Assembly: GCA_028871265.1 (NCBI GenBank) | Contig: JAGWNR010000005.1 | Location: 1-13,736 of the forward strand | DNA from: Patescibacteria group bacterium | GTDB taxonomy: Bacteria > Patescibacteriota > Minisyncoccia > Phycocordibacterales > PALSA-1337 | Reading direction: 5' to 3' | Length of the DNA: 13,736 nucleotides | In this document: piece by piece, positions 6,116-12,227 of the stretch | How the letters are laid out: each line of letters opens with the position of its first letter | Numbering within the stretch: the first letter of the stretch is position 1 | Translations under genes and position numbers: made by a program | Notes under the pieces: model-generated | What the model saw: the letters and a program-made list of their open reading frames with translations, nothing else | Databases searched by the model: none | What the model was told of the DNA's origin: nothing

Positions 6116-7270
6116 TTAAGAAGCTGAAACTTCTCCTGCTGGTTCTGTCGGTTTCATTATACCACCGACAGACTGGATATCTATTTTCCAACCGGTCAGT
6201 TTTGCCGCTAAACGGACGTTTTGACCGCCTTTACCAATAGCCAGAGACTGTTGATCTTCGGCGACTTTAACCGTCGCTTTCTTTTCGGCGTTGTGCAAGT
6301 CAATTGAAATTATTTGAGCCGGTGACAAAGCGGCTTCGATGAATTTGGCGGCGTCATCATTCCAATCAATAATGTCAATTTTTTCACCGCCTAATTCGCT
6401 GGTCACAGTGGAGACGCGTACGCCGCGTTGACCGACCATTGAACCGATCGGATCGATGTGTGAGTCTTTTGATGTAACGGCTACCTTGGAACGCGAGCCA
6501 GCTTCGCGGGCGACCGCCTTGATTTCCACTATGCCTTGGGCGATCTCCGGTGCTTCCATTTTGAACAGTTCGACTAGCATTTGTGGGTGAGCGCGTGAGA
6601 GTTTGAGGACGATGCCGCGAGGACTTTCTTCGACTGCATATAGGTAGGCGCGAATGCGTTCGCCTTGGCGGTAGCGTTCGGTTGGGATTTGCTCTTCATA
6701 AGGAATGACGCCGATGGCTCGACCCATGTCGACAAAAATAGCGCCACGCTCGACGCGCTGGACGGTGCCGGCAACGATTTGACCTTGTTTTTCACCGTAT
6801 TCGCCCAAAACAGAGGTTTTTTCAGCTTCACGAATTTTTTGGATGATGACCTGTTTGGCGGTCTGGGCGGCGATGCGACCGTAGTCACCCTTGATTTCCA
6901 GAGGGAATATTATTTCATCTCCGACGATGGCGTCTTTTTTAATTCTCTTTGCATCCTCGAGAAAAATATGATGTTCGGGATTGTAGCGGACTTTGATGCT
7001 CTCTTCGTCCATATTTTTCAAATCCTGGGTGTCTTCTTCGTCTTCCATTATGACACCGTCACGATCGACGACGACCTTGACCTGATAGAATTCGGTTTTA
7101 CCGCTGGCAGAGTCAAAGACACAACGCACAATCTGGCCTTTTTTTCCATATTCTTTTTTGTAAGCGGTGGCCAAGGCAAGCTCGACCGCTTCTAACATTT
7201 TGGCGCGCGGTATGCCGCGCTCTTCTTCTAATTGACCGAGAACTGAATGTAGGGTTTTTAGATCAAACAT
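6116..7270 (-). CDS. nusA: Transcription termination/antitermination factor NusA
   Basis: The product is a 384-aa RNA polymerase-associated factor that modulates pausing, termination and antitermination. Domains: an N-terminal RNAP-binding domain (~1-155) with an acidic stretch (EDEEDTQDL, ~76-84) and FPLEIKGDYGRIAAQTAKQVI; an S1 domain (~160-227, GQIVAGTVQRVERGAIFVDMG); and tandem KH domains (~228-372) with REAGSRSKVAV, DPIGSMVGQRGVRV and AIGKGGQNVRLAAKLTGWKIDI. The C-terminal acidic repeats of proteobacterial NusA are absent, which is usual outside that group. The ATG at 7268-7270 has no SD. No rimP lies upstream and no infB downstream, unlike the classical operon; instead two envelope proteins and tig follow. 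The leader contains an attenuator-like hairpin, so self-regulation is plausible. Confidence 0.97.
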   Translation of the reverse strand: MFDLKTLHSVLGQLEEERGIPRAKMLEAVELALATAYKKEYGKKGQIVRCVFDSASGKTEFYQVKVVVDRDGVIMEDEEDTQDLKNMDEESIKVRYNPEHHIFLEDAKRIKKDAIVGDEIIFPLEIKGDYGRIAAQTAKQVIIQKIREAEKTSVLGEYGEKQGQIVAGTVQRVERGAIFVDMGRAIGVIPYEEQIPTERYRQGERIRAYLYAVEESPRGIVLKLSRAHPQMLVELFKMEAPEIAQGIVEIKAVAREAGSRSKVAVTSKDSHIDPIGSMVGQRGVRVSTVTSELGGEKIDIIDWNDDAAKFIEAALSPAQIISIDLHNAEKKATVKVAEDQQSLAIGKGGQNVRLAAKLTGWKIDIQSVGGIMKPTEPAGEVSAS

Positions 7271-7276
7271 GATTTT

Positions 7277-7353
7277 AGTCTATAAAGTCCTTAAAGTCAT
7301 AAAGTCTGTAAAGTCGAATGCGTCGCATTTTGACTTTATGGACATTATAGACT
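7277..7353. repeat. TAAAGTC tandem cluster within a 22-bp inverted repeat
   Basis: TAAAGTC occurs four times on the plus strand (starts 7283, 7292, 7300, 7309; spacing 9, 8, 9). The arms 7277-7298 and 7332-7353 are inverted copies matching at 20 of 22 positions. The 33-nt centre contains the small palindrome AATGCG-T-CGCATT. On the minus strand this would fold into a long hairpin in the nusA leader just before the ATG. A TATAAT (minus strand, 7344-7349) lies in the right arm and might serve as an alternative nusA -10. Confidence 0.7.
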
Positions 7354-7364
7354 TTCGACTTCTT

Positions 7365-7397
7365 TTTAATAAAACAAGTCCGCCGACGGCGAACTTG
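7365..7397 (-). terminator. Attenuator-like terminator in the nusA leader
   Basis: On the minus strand a 10-bp stem with one T-G wobble, CAAGTTCGCC-GTC-GGCGGACTTG (7375-7397), is followed by TTTTATTAAA. Because of the wobble it is better paired in RNA of this strand than of the other. It lies about 5 nt after the predicted transcription start and about 100 nt before the nusA ATG. Confidence 0.5.
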
Positions 7398-7409
7398 ACT
7401 GATATTACT

Positions 7410-7438
7410 ATGCTACACAAACTTTGGTTATCTGTCAA
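7410..7438 (-). promoter_or_regulatory. Predicted nusA operon promoter
   Basis: On the minus strand TTGACA (7433-7438), 17 bp, TAGCAT (7410-7415). The start would be near 7403, giving a leader of about 130 nt that includes the hairpin at 7375-7397 and the inverted repeat at 7277-7353. The -35 box abuts the tandem repeat. Confidence 0.45.
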
Positions 7439-7512
7439 ATGTCAAGGTGACACCTCGCACACATGTCAAGGTGACACCTCGCACATCCTCGCACGTGCCA
7501 AGGTCTGGCCTC
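7439..7512. repeat. 24-bp tandem repeat, two copies plus a decayed third
   Basis: The unit ATGTCAAGGTGACACCTCGC+ACA occurs at 7439-7461 and 7463-7485 with identical sequence and a 24-bp period. A degenerate copy follows (7496-7512, TGCCAAGGTCTGGCCTC). Each full unit contains the palindrome AGGTG-A-CACCT. It is too short and too regular for a CRISPR array, and has no spacers of usual length. Confidence 0.8.
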
Positions 7513-7562
7513 AGTTTAGGAATTTTTTAATATTTTTTTAATCCGTATTAATCTCTCTTCGG

Positions 7563-7568
7563 TATACT
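7563..7568 (+). promoter_or_regulatory. Possible -10 box for the prepilin transcript
   Basis: TATACT would place the start near 7575, exactly at the foot of the closed-stem structure at 7576-7640. No convincing -35 is seen at 16-18 bp spacing, so this is a tentative call. Confidence 0.35.
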
Positions 7569-7575
7569 TTTACCA

Positions 7576-7640
7576 TTATTTCAACAAGCTAGGGGTATGT
7601 GGACGCTCGCGTACATAATGTCCGAGCGCAGTTGAAATAA
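7576..7640 (+). ncRNA. Structured leader RNA candidate upstream of prepilin
   Basis: A perfect 10-bp closing stem, TTATTTCAAC (7576-7585) with GTTGAAATAA (7631-7640), encloses 45 nt. Inside are two mutually exclusive stems: CGCTCG (7604-7609) with CGAGCG (7623-7628), or GGAC (7601-7604) with GTCC (7620-7623). No U-run follows, so it is not a terminator. It lies 35 nt before the prepilin ATG. It matches no riboswitch class I know. Confidence 0.4.
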
Positions 7641-7675
7641 AGTACTCATTATTAATTAATTTTTCTTACAAAAAT

Positions 7676-8182
7676 ATGAAGAAAAAACATTTTGTCAGTC
7701 GTAGTTTGCAGTCCGGTTTAACCCTGATCGAGCTTTTGGTCGTGATGGGTATTATTTCAATCTTGGCGTCCGTGACGATCGTCGCCGTCAATCCGGCGCA
7801 CCAGTTTGCTTTGGCGCGCGATTCACAACGAACCGCCAATGTTGCGGCCATTTTGGATGCTATTGATCAGAATATGACAGAGCATGGGGGAGCTATGATT
7901 TGCAATGATGGGAGTTCTTTTGACTTTAGTAAAATTACCGGCAATGCACAAAAAATTCAGTCTGATAGTGCAAGTGGCGATATAGCTAAATGTCTTGTTC
8001 CTACCTATTTACCGGTATTACCATTCGATCCATCTCCTGATCCAAGTAATAATTATCATTACACAAGTTATACCGATTATAAAACTGGTTACCAAGTATT
8101 CAAAAACGAATCAAATCGAATCATGGTATCGGCTGTTAGTGAAATATCACCGGGAGGCAATGGTATAGTGGCCGTGAGATAG
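7676..8182 (+). CDS. Type IV prepilin-like protein
   Basis: A 168-aa pilin precursor. A short basic leader (MKKKHFVSRSLQSG) precedes the class III cleavage site, G14, with mature residue 1 being Leu instead of the usual Phe, and Glu at +5 (LTLIELLVVMGI). The hydrophobic helix covers ~15-39. The part after it (ARDSQRTANVAAILDAIDQNMTEHGG) is the alpha-helical spine seen in CPR pilins, followed by a variable C-terminal part with two Cys (C75, C106; possible disulfide) and the PVLPFDPSPDP proline-rich segment. It would be processed by PilD and assembled by a PilB/PilC machine encoded elsewhere. The ATG at 7676 has no SD and follows a structured leader. A weak terminator lies downstream, so it may be transcribed alone. 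Confidence 0.9.
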   Translation: MKKKHFVSRSLQSGLTLIELLVVMGIISILASVTIVAVNPAHQFALARDSQRTANVAAILDAIDQNMTEHGGAMICNDGSSFDFSKITGNAQKIQSDSASGDIAKCLVPTYLPVLPFDPSPDPSNNYHYTSYTDYKTGYQVFKNESNRIMVSAVSEISPGGNGIVAVR

Positions 8183-8208
8183 CTCACAATGGTTGCGGAG
8201 CAGATCAG

Positions 8209-8229
8209 AACCGGAGTCGACCGGTTTTT
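8209..8229 (+). terminator. Weak intrinsic terminator after the prepilin gene
   Basis: AACCGG (8209-8214), 6-nt loop, CCGGTT (8221-8226), running into TTTTT (8225-8229). The stem is short but GC-rich. A second small hairpin (GTGAG-ATAG-CTCAC, 8174-8187) spans the prepilin stop codon. Confidence 0.5.
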
Positions 8230-8276
8230 GGTCGTCTCCAAGTTATTCCTAGAATATTTTTGCCAACTAAAGTAAT

Positions 8277-8879
8277 ATGTTGCGTATGGAAGCTTGGATT
8301 GCCGGATTTGTTCAAAATCATAACTACTGGTCATATTTTATTATCGCACTGGCATCGTTTGCCGAAGGGCCTATTTTGGCCATGATTTGTGGCGTACTTT
8401 ACAAATTGGCACTGGTTCCGTTCACACCAATATACATTGCCCTTATGGCCGGTGATCTCATCGGTGACACCTTTTGGTACTGGATCGGCCGAAAATTCGG
8501 TCATCCTTTTATTCGCCGTTTTGGCAAATATTTCAGTCTGACCGAATCCGGCGTCGCCTCGGTTACACACGTCTTTCATAAATATCAGAATTCCATCCTG
8601 CTCTTTTCAAAGATGACGATGGGTCTGGGCTTTGCGCTGGTCACCTTGGTCACGGCCGGTATTGTCAAACTTCCGTTCCGTAAATATATTTTGTTAAACT
8701 TTATCGGGCAGTTCGTATGGACGGGCTTTTTGTTGCTGGTTGGATATGCTCTAGGCGATCTATATATACAGATCAACGGTTACCTGGGCATTCTTTTCCT
8801 GATTGCTATGATTACAGTCATATTCGTCGGTCTCATGGGTTGGGGTAAATATATCGGTTCAAAGATAGGAGACAAATAA
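8277..8879 (+). CDS. DedA-family (VTT domain) membrane protein
   Basis: A 200-aa polytopic inner-membrane protein. The DedA/SNARE-associated family includes undecaprenyl-phosphate and phospholipid flippases. Visible are the conserved re-entrant segment with E30-G31-P32 (ASFAEGPILAMICG), the motif GDLIGDTFWYWIGRKFG (59-75), and hydrophobic helices at ~110-130, 137-158 and 168-188. The R-x-x-P-x-x-R motif of E. coli DedA proteins is not present; the equivalent loop reads FSKMTMGLGFALVTLVTAGIV, so it belongs to a divergent subgroup. The start is taken as ATG 8277, though ATG 8286 is possible; neither has an SD. Two GT2 glycosyltransferases follow in a row (gaps of 21 and 9 bp), which would fit lipid-carrier recycling for polysaccharide or glycolipid synthesis, but that role is inferred. 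Confidence 0.85.
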   Translation: MLRMEAWIAGFVQNHNYWSYFIIALASFAEGPILAMICGVLYKLALVPFTPIYIALMAGDLIGDTFWYWIGRKFGHPFIRRFGKYFSLTESGVASVTHVFHKYQNSILLFSKMTMGLGFALVTLVTAGIVKLPFRKYILLNFIGQFVWTGFLLLVGYALGDLYIQINGYLGILFLIAMITVIFVGLMGWGKYIGSKIGDK

Positions 8880-8900
8880 AAATCGCCCACTTTTCATTCC

Positions 8901-9626
8901 ATGATTTCAATTATAATTCCGACAAAAAACGAAGGAAAAATTATTGAAGCAACCCTCAATAATTTCAAGAAGAATTTTTCTCTGCCTCACGAAATTATTA
9001 TCTCCGATAGTAATAGCAGCGATAATACCCTAGAAATAGCGGGGCGACTGGCTGACAAAGTGGTCACAGCTGATCCGGCCATCAAACAGAACATCGCTGT
9101 TGGTCGCAATGCCGGTGCCGCCGCAGCGCAAGGAGATTTTTTGGTTTTCTTTGACGCCGATTGTAGTGTCAAAAATCCGGATAATTTTTTTACTATAGCG
9201 ACCGATGATTTCAAGAAAAATCCCCGGCTTGTTGCATTGACCGGCTGGCTACGCGTTTTGCCGGAACATGAGACTTTTGCCGACAAAGCAGTCTTTATCC
9301 TTCAAAATATATGGATGATGTTTGTGAATGACGTACTTCGCATCGGCACATCGCCCGGCGGTGAATTTCAAATGATTCGCACGGATGTGTTTCGAAAACT
9401 TGGCGGTTATAATGAACGACTCGTGGCCAGCGAAGATGTCGAGCTTTTCGGTCGTCTAGCCAAAGAGGGCAGGGTTCGGCTGGATCATCGGCTCAAAGTT
9501 TTCCATACTGGCCGTCGAGCACACCAGGTCGGCTGGCCCAAGCTTTTGTCATTGTGGTTTATGAATACCGTGTCGATGATGACGCGTGGAGAGGCATATA
9601 CCAAAGAATGGCGTGAGGTACGCTAA
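8901..9626 (+). CDS. GT2 family glycosyltransferase
   Basis: A 241-aa GT-A-fold glycosyltransferase, presumed to transfer a sugar from a nucleotide-sugar donor. Visible are the N-terminal Rossmann-like start ISIIIPTKNEG (2-12), SDSNSSDNT (35-43), the metal-binding DxD (D85-A-D87 in FFDADCS), an acceptor-loop segment PGGEFQMIRTDVFRKLGGYNE (152-172 region), and ASEDVELFGRL (177-186) with the likely catalytic base E178/D179. The donor and acceptor cannot be read from sequence. There is no TM helix, so it is cytosolic and probably membrane-associated through partners. It is in the same transcription unit as the DedA protein and the next glycosyltransferase. The start ATG has no SD. Confidence 0.92.
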   Translation: MISIIIPTKNEGKIIEATLNNFKKNFSLPHEIIISDSNSSDNTLEIAGRLADKVVTADPAIKQNIAVGRNAGAAAAQGDFLVFFDADCSVKNPDNFFTIATDDFKKNPRLVALTGWLRVLPEHETFADKAVFILQNIWMMFVNDVLRIGTSPGGEFQMIRTDVFRKLGGYNERLVASEDVELFGRLAKEGRVRLDHRLKVFHTGRRAHQVGWPKLLSLWFMNTVSMMTRGEAYTKEWREVR

Positions 9627-9635
9627 AATAAAACC

Positions 9636-10355
9636 ATGAAATTATCAGTAATTATTCCGGCATATAACGAAGAGAATTATATTGGCAAAACGCTTCAGGC
9701 GATTTCTGCTCAGGATTATGCCGATTTTGAAGTGATTGTGGTTGACAACGGCTCGACTGACCGAACGGCAGATATTGCTCGATCTTTTGCTAACACAAAG
9801 GTTATTTCCGAGCGTCAGCGCGGCACTTCGGCGGCGCGCGAAAGTGGCAGAAGGGAAGCGACTGGTGATATTGTTGTCACGCTTGATGCCGATTCCATCC
9901 CACCAATCGACTGGCTTTCGAGGGGCGCGGCTTATTTTTCTGATCAAAAAACTGTTGGCGTGAGTGGCGCACAAATATATTATGATAGCGGTACTTTTTT
10001 ACGCTTTGGTACACTCCTCATTCAACGAACATTCTATGTTGCTGCCTCATACATAGTTCAGTGGTTCGGTGTTGGCGCGGTCATGATCGGCGGGAACAGT
10101 TTTATGCGAGCCTCGACCCTTGCCGATATTGGTGGCTTTGACATACGCTTTATCTTTTGGGGCGATGATACCGACATCGCCAAACGTCTGGCCACGCGCG
10201 GCAAGGTCGTCTTTGATCCGTCTTTGTCGGTCCTTGTTTCTGCTCGCAGACTGAAACATGAAGGTGCGATTCGCACTCTTTCTCGCTATCTTTTCCATTT
10301 TTTTCGCATCATTTTTTCTAACAAATATCGCCAGCCACCCATTCCGGTTGAGTAA
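9636..10355 (+). CDS. GT2 family glycosyltransferase
   Basis: A 239-aa second GT-A-fold enzyme, 9 bp after the previous one and distantly similar to it (a paralogue-like pair). Visible are LSVIIPAYNEENYIGKTL (3-20), VVDNGSTDRTADIAR (35-49), RGTSAAR (62-68), the DxD D84-A-D86 in LDADSIPP, GGNSFMRASTLADIGGFD (152-169), and the catalytic-site segment WGDDTDIAKRL (175-185). A hydrophobic patch at ~138-152 could contact the membrane. The basic, aromatic C terminus (RYLFHFFRIIFSNKYRQ) looks like an amphipathic membrane-binding helix. It probably extends a glycan together with its neighbour; the substrate is unknown. It is the last gene of the dedA-GT-GT unit. No plus-strand terminator is evident after it; the hairpin at 10382 fits the opposite strand. 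Confidence 0.92.
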   Translation: MKLSVIIPAYNEENYIGKTLQAISAQDYADFEVIVVDNGSTDRTADIARSFANTKVISERQRGTSAARESGRREATGDIVVTLDADSIPPIDWLSRGAAYFSDQKTVGVSGAQIYYDSGTFLRFGTLLIQRTFYVAASYIVQWFGVGAVMIGGNSFMRASTLADIGGFDIRFIFWGDDTDIAKRLATRGKVVFDPSLSVLVSARRLKHEGAIRTLSRYLFHFFRIIFSNKYRQPPIPVE

Positions 10356-10375
10356 GCACTAGTTTATTGTTTTTA

Positions 10376-10405
10376 AGTAAAAAACCGCCGAATTGCTCCG
10401 GCAGT
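10376..10405 (-). terminator. Intrinsic terminator of the four-TM membrane protein gene
   Basis: On the minus strand AACTGCCG, 8-nt loop, CGGCGGTT (one T-G wobble) is followed by a T-run. On the plus strand the same site would have an A-C mismatch, so it serves the minus-strand gene that ends at 10427. Confidence 0.75.
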
Positions 10406-10426
10406 TTGTGAAATTTTCTTGAACTT

Positions 10427-11029
10427 TCAACACCATGCCCACGGCCAGTAATGGATCACTAGCCGTTCGATGATGAAGATGATGATGATAACGCCCGGCA
10501 CCCAAAAGTAAAACTTTGGGAGGATCGGCCATGATGTGCCTGGGACAATCGGCCAGAAGCCGCCTTTCTCGTGCCACTTGAAGTTTCCGTGAGTTAGTCG
10601 CGATAAAGCTTGCGGTTCACCCCAACCGACAAGTTTGCCGGTGACTGTCTGAATGGCGAACCAAAGGAAATCTTCAGTTACCATATTTCCAACGAGCACA
10701 TTTACCATGTAGATTGGAGCAACTATTTTTGTTTCTCCAAACGATGCAATGATCCAACCACGATCGGCCAAGAGCTTAATTGCAATGTATTCGGCTACAA
10801 ACATAACCAGACCAATGTAGCCGAACAGGACGATGTGATACCGAGTGAGGTGGCTGAACATCAGGTTGAAGAAAGGGACGTTCAGTTCCTTGCCCCAGTA
10901 TGGATCGACAAACTTTGTGTCTCCCCACGGTCCCTTCTTCTTTCCACTGGCATCAAGCCAGATTTCGAAGAGGGCCAGTGGAATGGCGAAAAGCAAGACG
11001 TTCGCTGCGTAAAACATATATTCTTTCAA
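10427..11029 (-). CDS. Four-TM membrane protein, unknown function
   Basis: I do not recognise this 200-aa protein family with confidence. Four hydrophobic segments are visible: ~7-25, 64-86, 103-127 and 173-195. The third contains polar, possibly functional residues in its second half (NMVTEDFLWF, 115-124). Loops are rich in Trp, Gly and Pro (KKGPWGDTKFVDPYWGKE; FKWHEKGGFWPIVPGTSWP). The start is decided by the RBS: TTG at 11027-11029 has a perfect AAAGGAG 6 nt upstream, whereas the first ATG (11015-11017) is too far from it. It is a monocistronic unit with a strong promoter, a palindrome in the leader and its own terminator. The strong SD and the distinctive, Trp-rich style set it apart from its neighbours and may reflect acquisition, but this is not proven. 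Confidence 0.82.
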   Translation of the reverse strand: MKEYMFYAANVLLFAIPLALFEIWLDASGKKKGPWGDTKFVDPYWGKELNVPFFNLMFSHLTRYHIVLFGYIGLVMFVAEYIAIKLLADRGWIIASFGETKIVAPIYMVNVLVGNMVTEDFLWFAIQTVTGKLVGWGEPQALSRLTHGNFKWHEKGGFWPIVPGTSWPILPKFYFWVPGVIIIIFIIERLVIHYWPWAWC

Positions 11030-11035
11030 TGTGCA

Positions 11036-11042
11036 CTCCTTT
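11036..11042 (-). promoter_or_regulatory. Shine-Dalgarno site fixing a TTG start
   Basis: AAAGGAG on the minus strand lies 6 nt before the TTG at 11027-11029. It is one of only two strong SDs in the window. Confidence 0.75.
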
Positions 11043-11059
11043 CAAGGGTTGAATTTTGT

Positions 11060-11077
11060 GTGCCAACAATTTGGCAC
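11060..11077. repeat. Palindrome in the leader of the four-TM protein gene
   Basis: GTGCCAA-CAAT-TTGGCAC is a perfect 7-bp inverted repeat with a 4-nt centre, about 10-27 bp downstream of the proximal -10. It may be an operator or an RNA hairpin just upstream of the SD. Confidence 0.6.
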
Positions 11078-11086
11078 TGCTTGGCT

Positions 11087-11116
11087 ATTATACCACGTAT
11101 TATACCATTTAGTCAA
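11087..11116 (-). promoter_or_regulatory. Strong promoter with duplicated -10, four-TM protein gene
   Basis: On the minus strand TTGACT (11111-11116), 18 bp, TATAAT (11087-11092). The -10 block TGGTATAATA is duplicated: a second perfect TGG-TATAAT lies at 11099-11104, 12 bp upstream. Both have the extended TG. This is the best sigma70-type promoter in the window. Confidence 0.75.
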
Positions 11117-11176
11117 GTATAAAACGGGCGCATTCAGTCTTGAATTGCAACGTTTTAAACTTCTATCGCGTATTCT

Positions 11177-11185
11177 TGCTATACT
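11177..11185 (+). promoter_or_regulatory. Extended -10 for a leaderless S11 peptidase mRNA
   Basis: TGC-TATACT ends 6 bp before the ATG at 11192, so the transcript would start at or next to the A of the start codon. There is no SD between them and no room for one. No good -35 is seen. Confidence 0.55.
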
Positions 11186-11191
11186 TAATCC

Positions 11192-12223
11192 ATGCCCGGT
11201 GATAAACGTTTGAAAACTATAGAGATAATTTGCGGCATCCTGCTAGTCATGGGGCTTGTTATTTCTATTCAAAAATCATTTCGTCGTGCTCCTAGCCCAC
11301 CCAGAGTTACAATTGCTGAATCTCGTGAATCAAAAACCAACCCAGTAGACACCTCTTTTTTGGATTCTGTGGTTTCGCAAGTCACATCAGCAGAGAAATC
11401 TGCGACGGCAAATAAAAATCCAGGTTCCAGTATCAAGTCCGTGTCCAGTCCGAATAAAACAGCCCAAGCTTCTGGAGATGTAATAACTGCGGATGAGTAT
11501 CTGGTCGGTAATTTGGATACCGGTAAAATTTATTTTCAAAAAAACGCTAACGATACAGAACCAATCGCTTCTATTTCAAAACTTTTTGCTTCTATTGTAA
11601 TAAACAAATATATTGATCCAAATTCAACTATCGTTATCGCGTCGTCTTCGGTGACAGGCTACGAGCAAGCAGGCGATGTGTATCCGGGTGAATCTTTCAC
11701 GGCACAGGATCTGGAAAAAGGAATGCTTTTGATTTCTTCTAACGACGCAGCGCTATCATTCGCCAATAATTTTGGCTATGTCAATTTTATGAGTGATATG
11801 AATCAGGTCGCCTCTTCACTTCACTTGACCAAAACTCACTTTACCGATCCGTCAGGGCTTTCGCCGTACAACGTTTCCTCGGCTGATGATTTATTTGCTT
11901 TTGCCAGATATTTGTATAAATCACAACCGGCGCTGCTAGGCATAACCAGAACGCCGGAATTTAGTCTCTCCACGACGACCGATCATGGTGCGCACGATTT
12001 TGTCAACATCGATCCTTTTGTTTACGATCCGCATTATTTGGGCGGCAAAACCGGTCGCACCGATGCGGCGGGGGAGACGATGCTGTCGCTGTTCAATCTG
12101 CCGGATGGTAATGGCGACATTATCCCGGTCGCAGTTGTCGTTTTACATTCAAATCAAGACACTCGCCAAATCGATTCCAGCATGCTCATCGTTAATGTCC
12201 TGTCGGCTATAAAGGCGCTTTAA
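11192..12223 (+). CDS. D-alanyl-D-alanine carboxypeptidase-like protein (S11)
   Basis: A 343-aa membrane-anchored penicillin-binding-type serine peptidase that would remove the terminal D-Ala from peptidoglycan stem peptides. It has an N-terminal TM anchor (~10-27), a Ser/Lys/Asn-rich linker (~30-97), then the S11 catalytic domain with all three active-site motifs: SxxK at S127-I-S-K130, SxN at S182-S-N184 and KTG at 286-288 (GGKTGRT). The segment HFTDPSGLSPYN (216-227) is also typical. The domain faces outward. The C-terminal beta-sandwich of PBP5-type enzymes is missing, giving a compact form. The mRNA appears leaderless. It is divergent from the four-TM protein gene, with about 160 bp of shared promoter region. 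It is intact and should be active. Confidence 0.93.
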   Translation: MPGDKRLKTIEIICGILLVMGLVISIQKSFRRAPSPPRVTIAESRESKTNPVDTSFLDSVVSQVTSAEKSATANKNPGSSIKSVSSPNKTAQASGDVITADEYLVGNLDTGKIYFQKNANDTEPIASISKLFASIVINKYIDPNSTIVIASSSVTGYEQAGDVYPGESFTAQDLEKGMLLISSNDAALSFANNFGYVNFMSDMNQVASSLHLTKTHFTDPSGLSPYNVSSADDLFAFARYLYKSQPALLGITRTPEFSLSTTTDHGAHDFVNIDPFVYDPHYLGGKTGRTDAAGETMLSLFNLPDGNGDIIPVAVVVLHSNQDTRQIDSSMLIVNVLSAIKAL

Positions 12224-12227
12224 AAAA

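Larger units (their letters stand above)
7271..7675. other. Repeat-rich divergent intergenic region, nusA / prepilin
   Basis: A 405-bp stretch without a credible gene. From left to right it holds the TAAAGTC repeat cluster and a 22-bp inverted repeat (7277-7353), a hairpin with U-run facing nusA (7365-7397), a promoter facing nusA (7410-7438), a 24-bp tandem repeat (7439-7512), an AT-rich spacer, and a promoter plus structured leader facing the prepilin (7563-7640). A 90-codon plus-strand frame (7269-7541) runs through the repeats and overlaps them entirely, so I do not call it. Confidence 0.7.

Noticed and set aside
7439..7512. CRISPR array
   Set aside because: Units repeat every 24 bp with almost no spacer, and no cas gene is present; it is a simple tandem repeat.
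7269..7541. 90-codon plus-strand frame in the nusA-prepilin intergenic region
   Set aside because: It runs through the repeat clusters, producing a repetitive peptide (GDTSHTCQGDTSH), and has no SD or family match.
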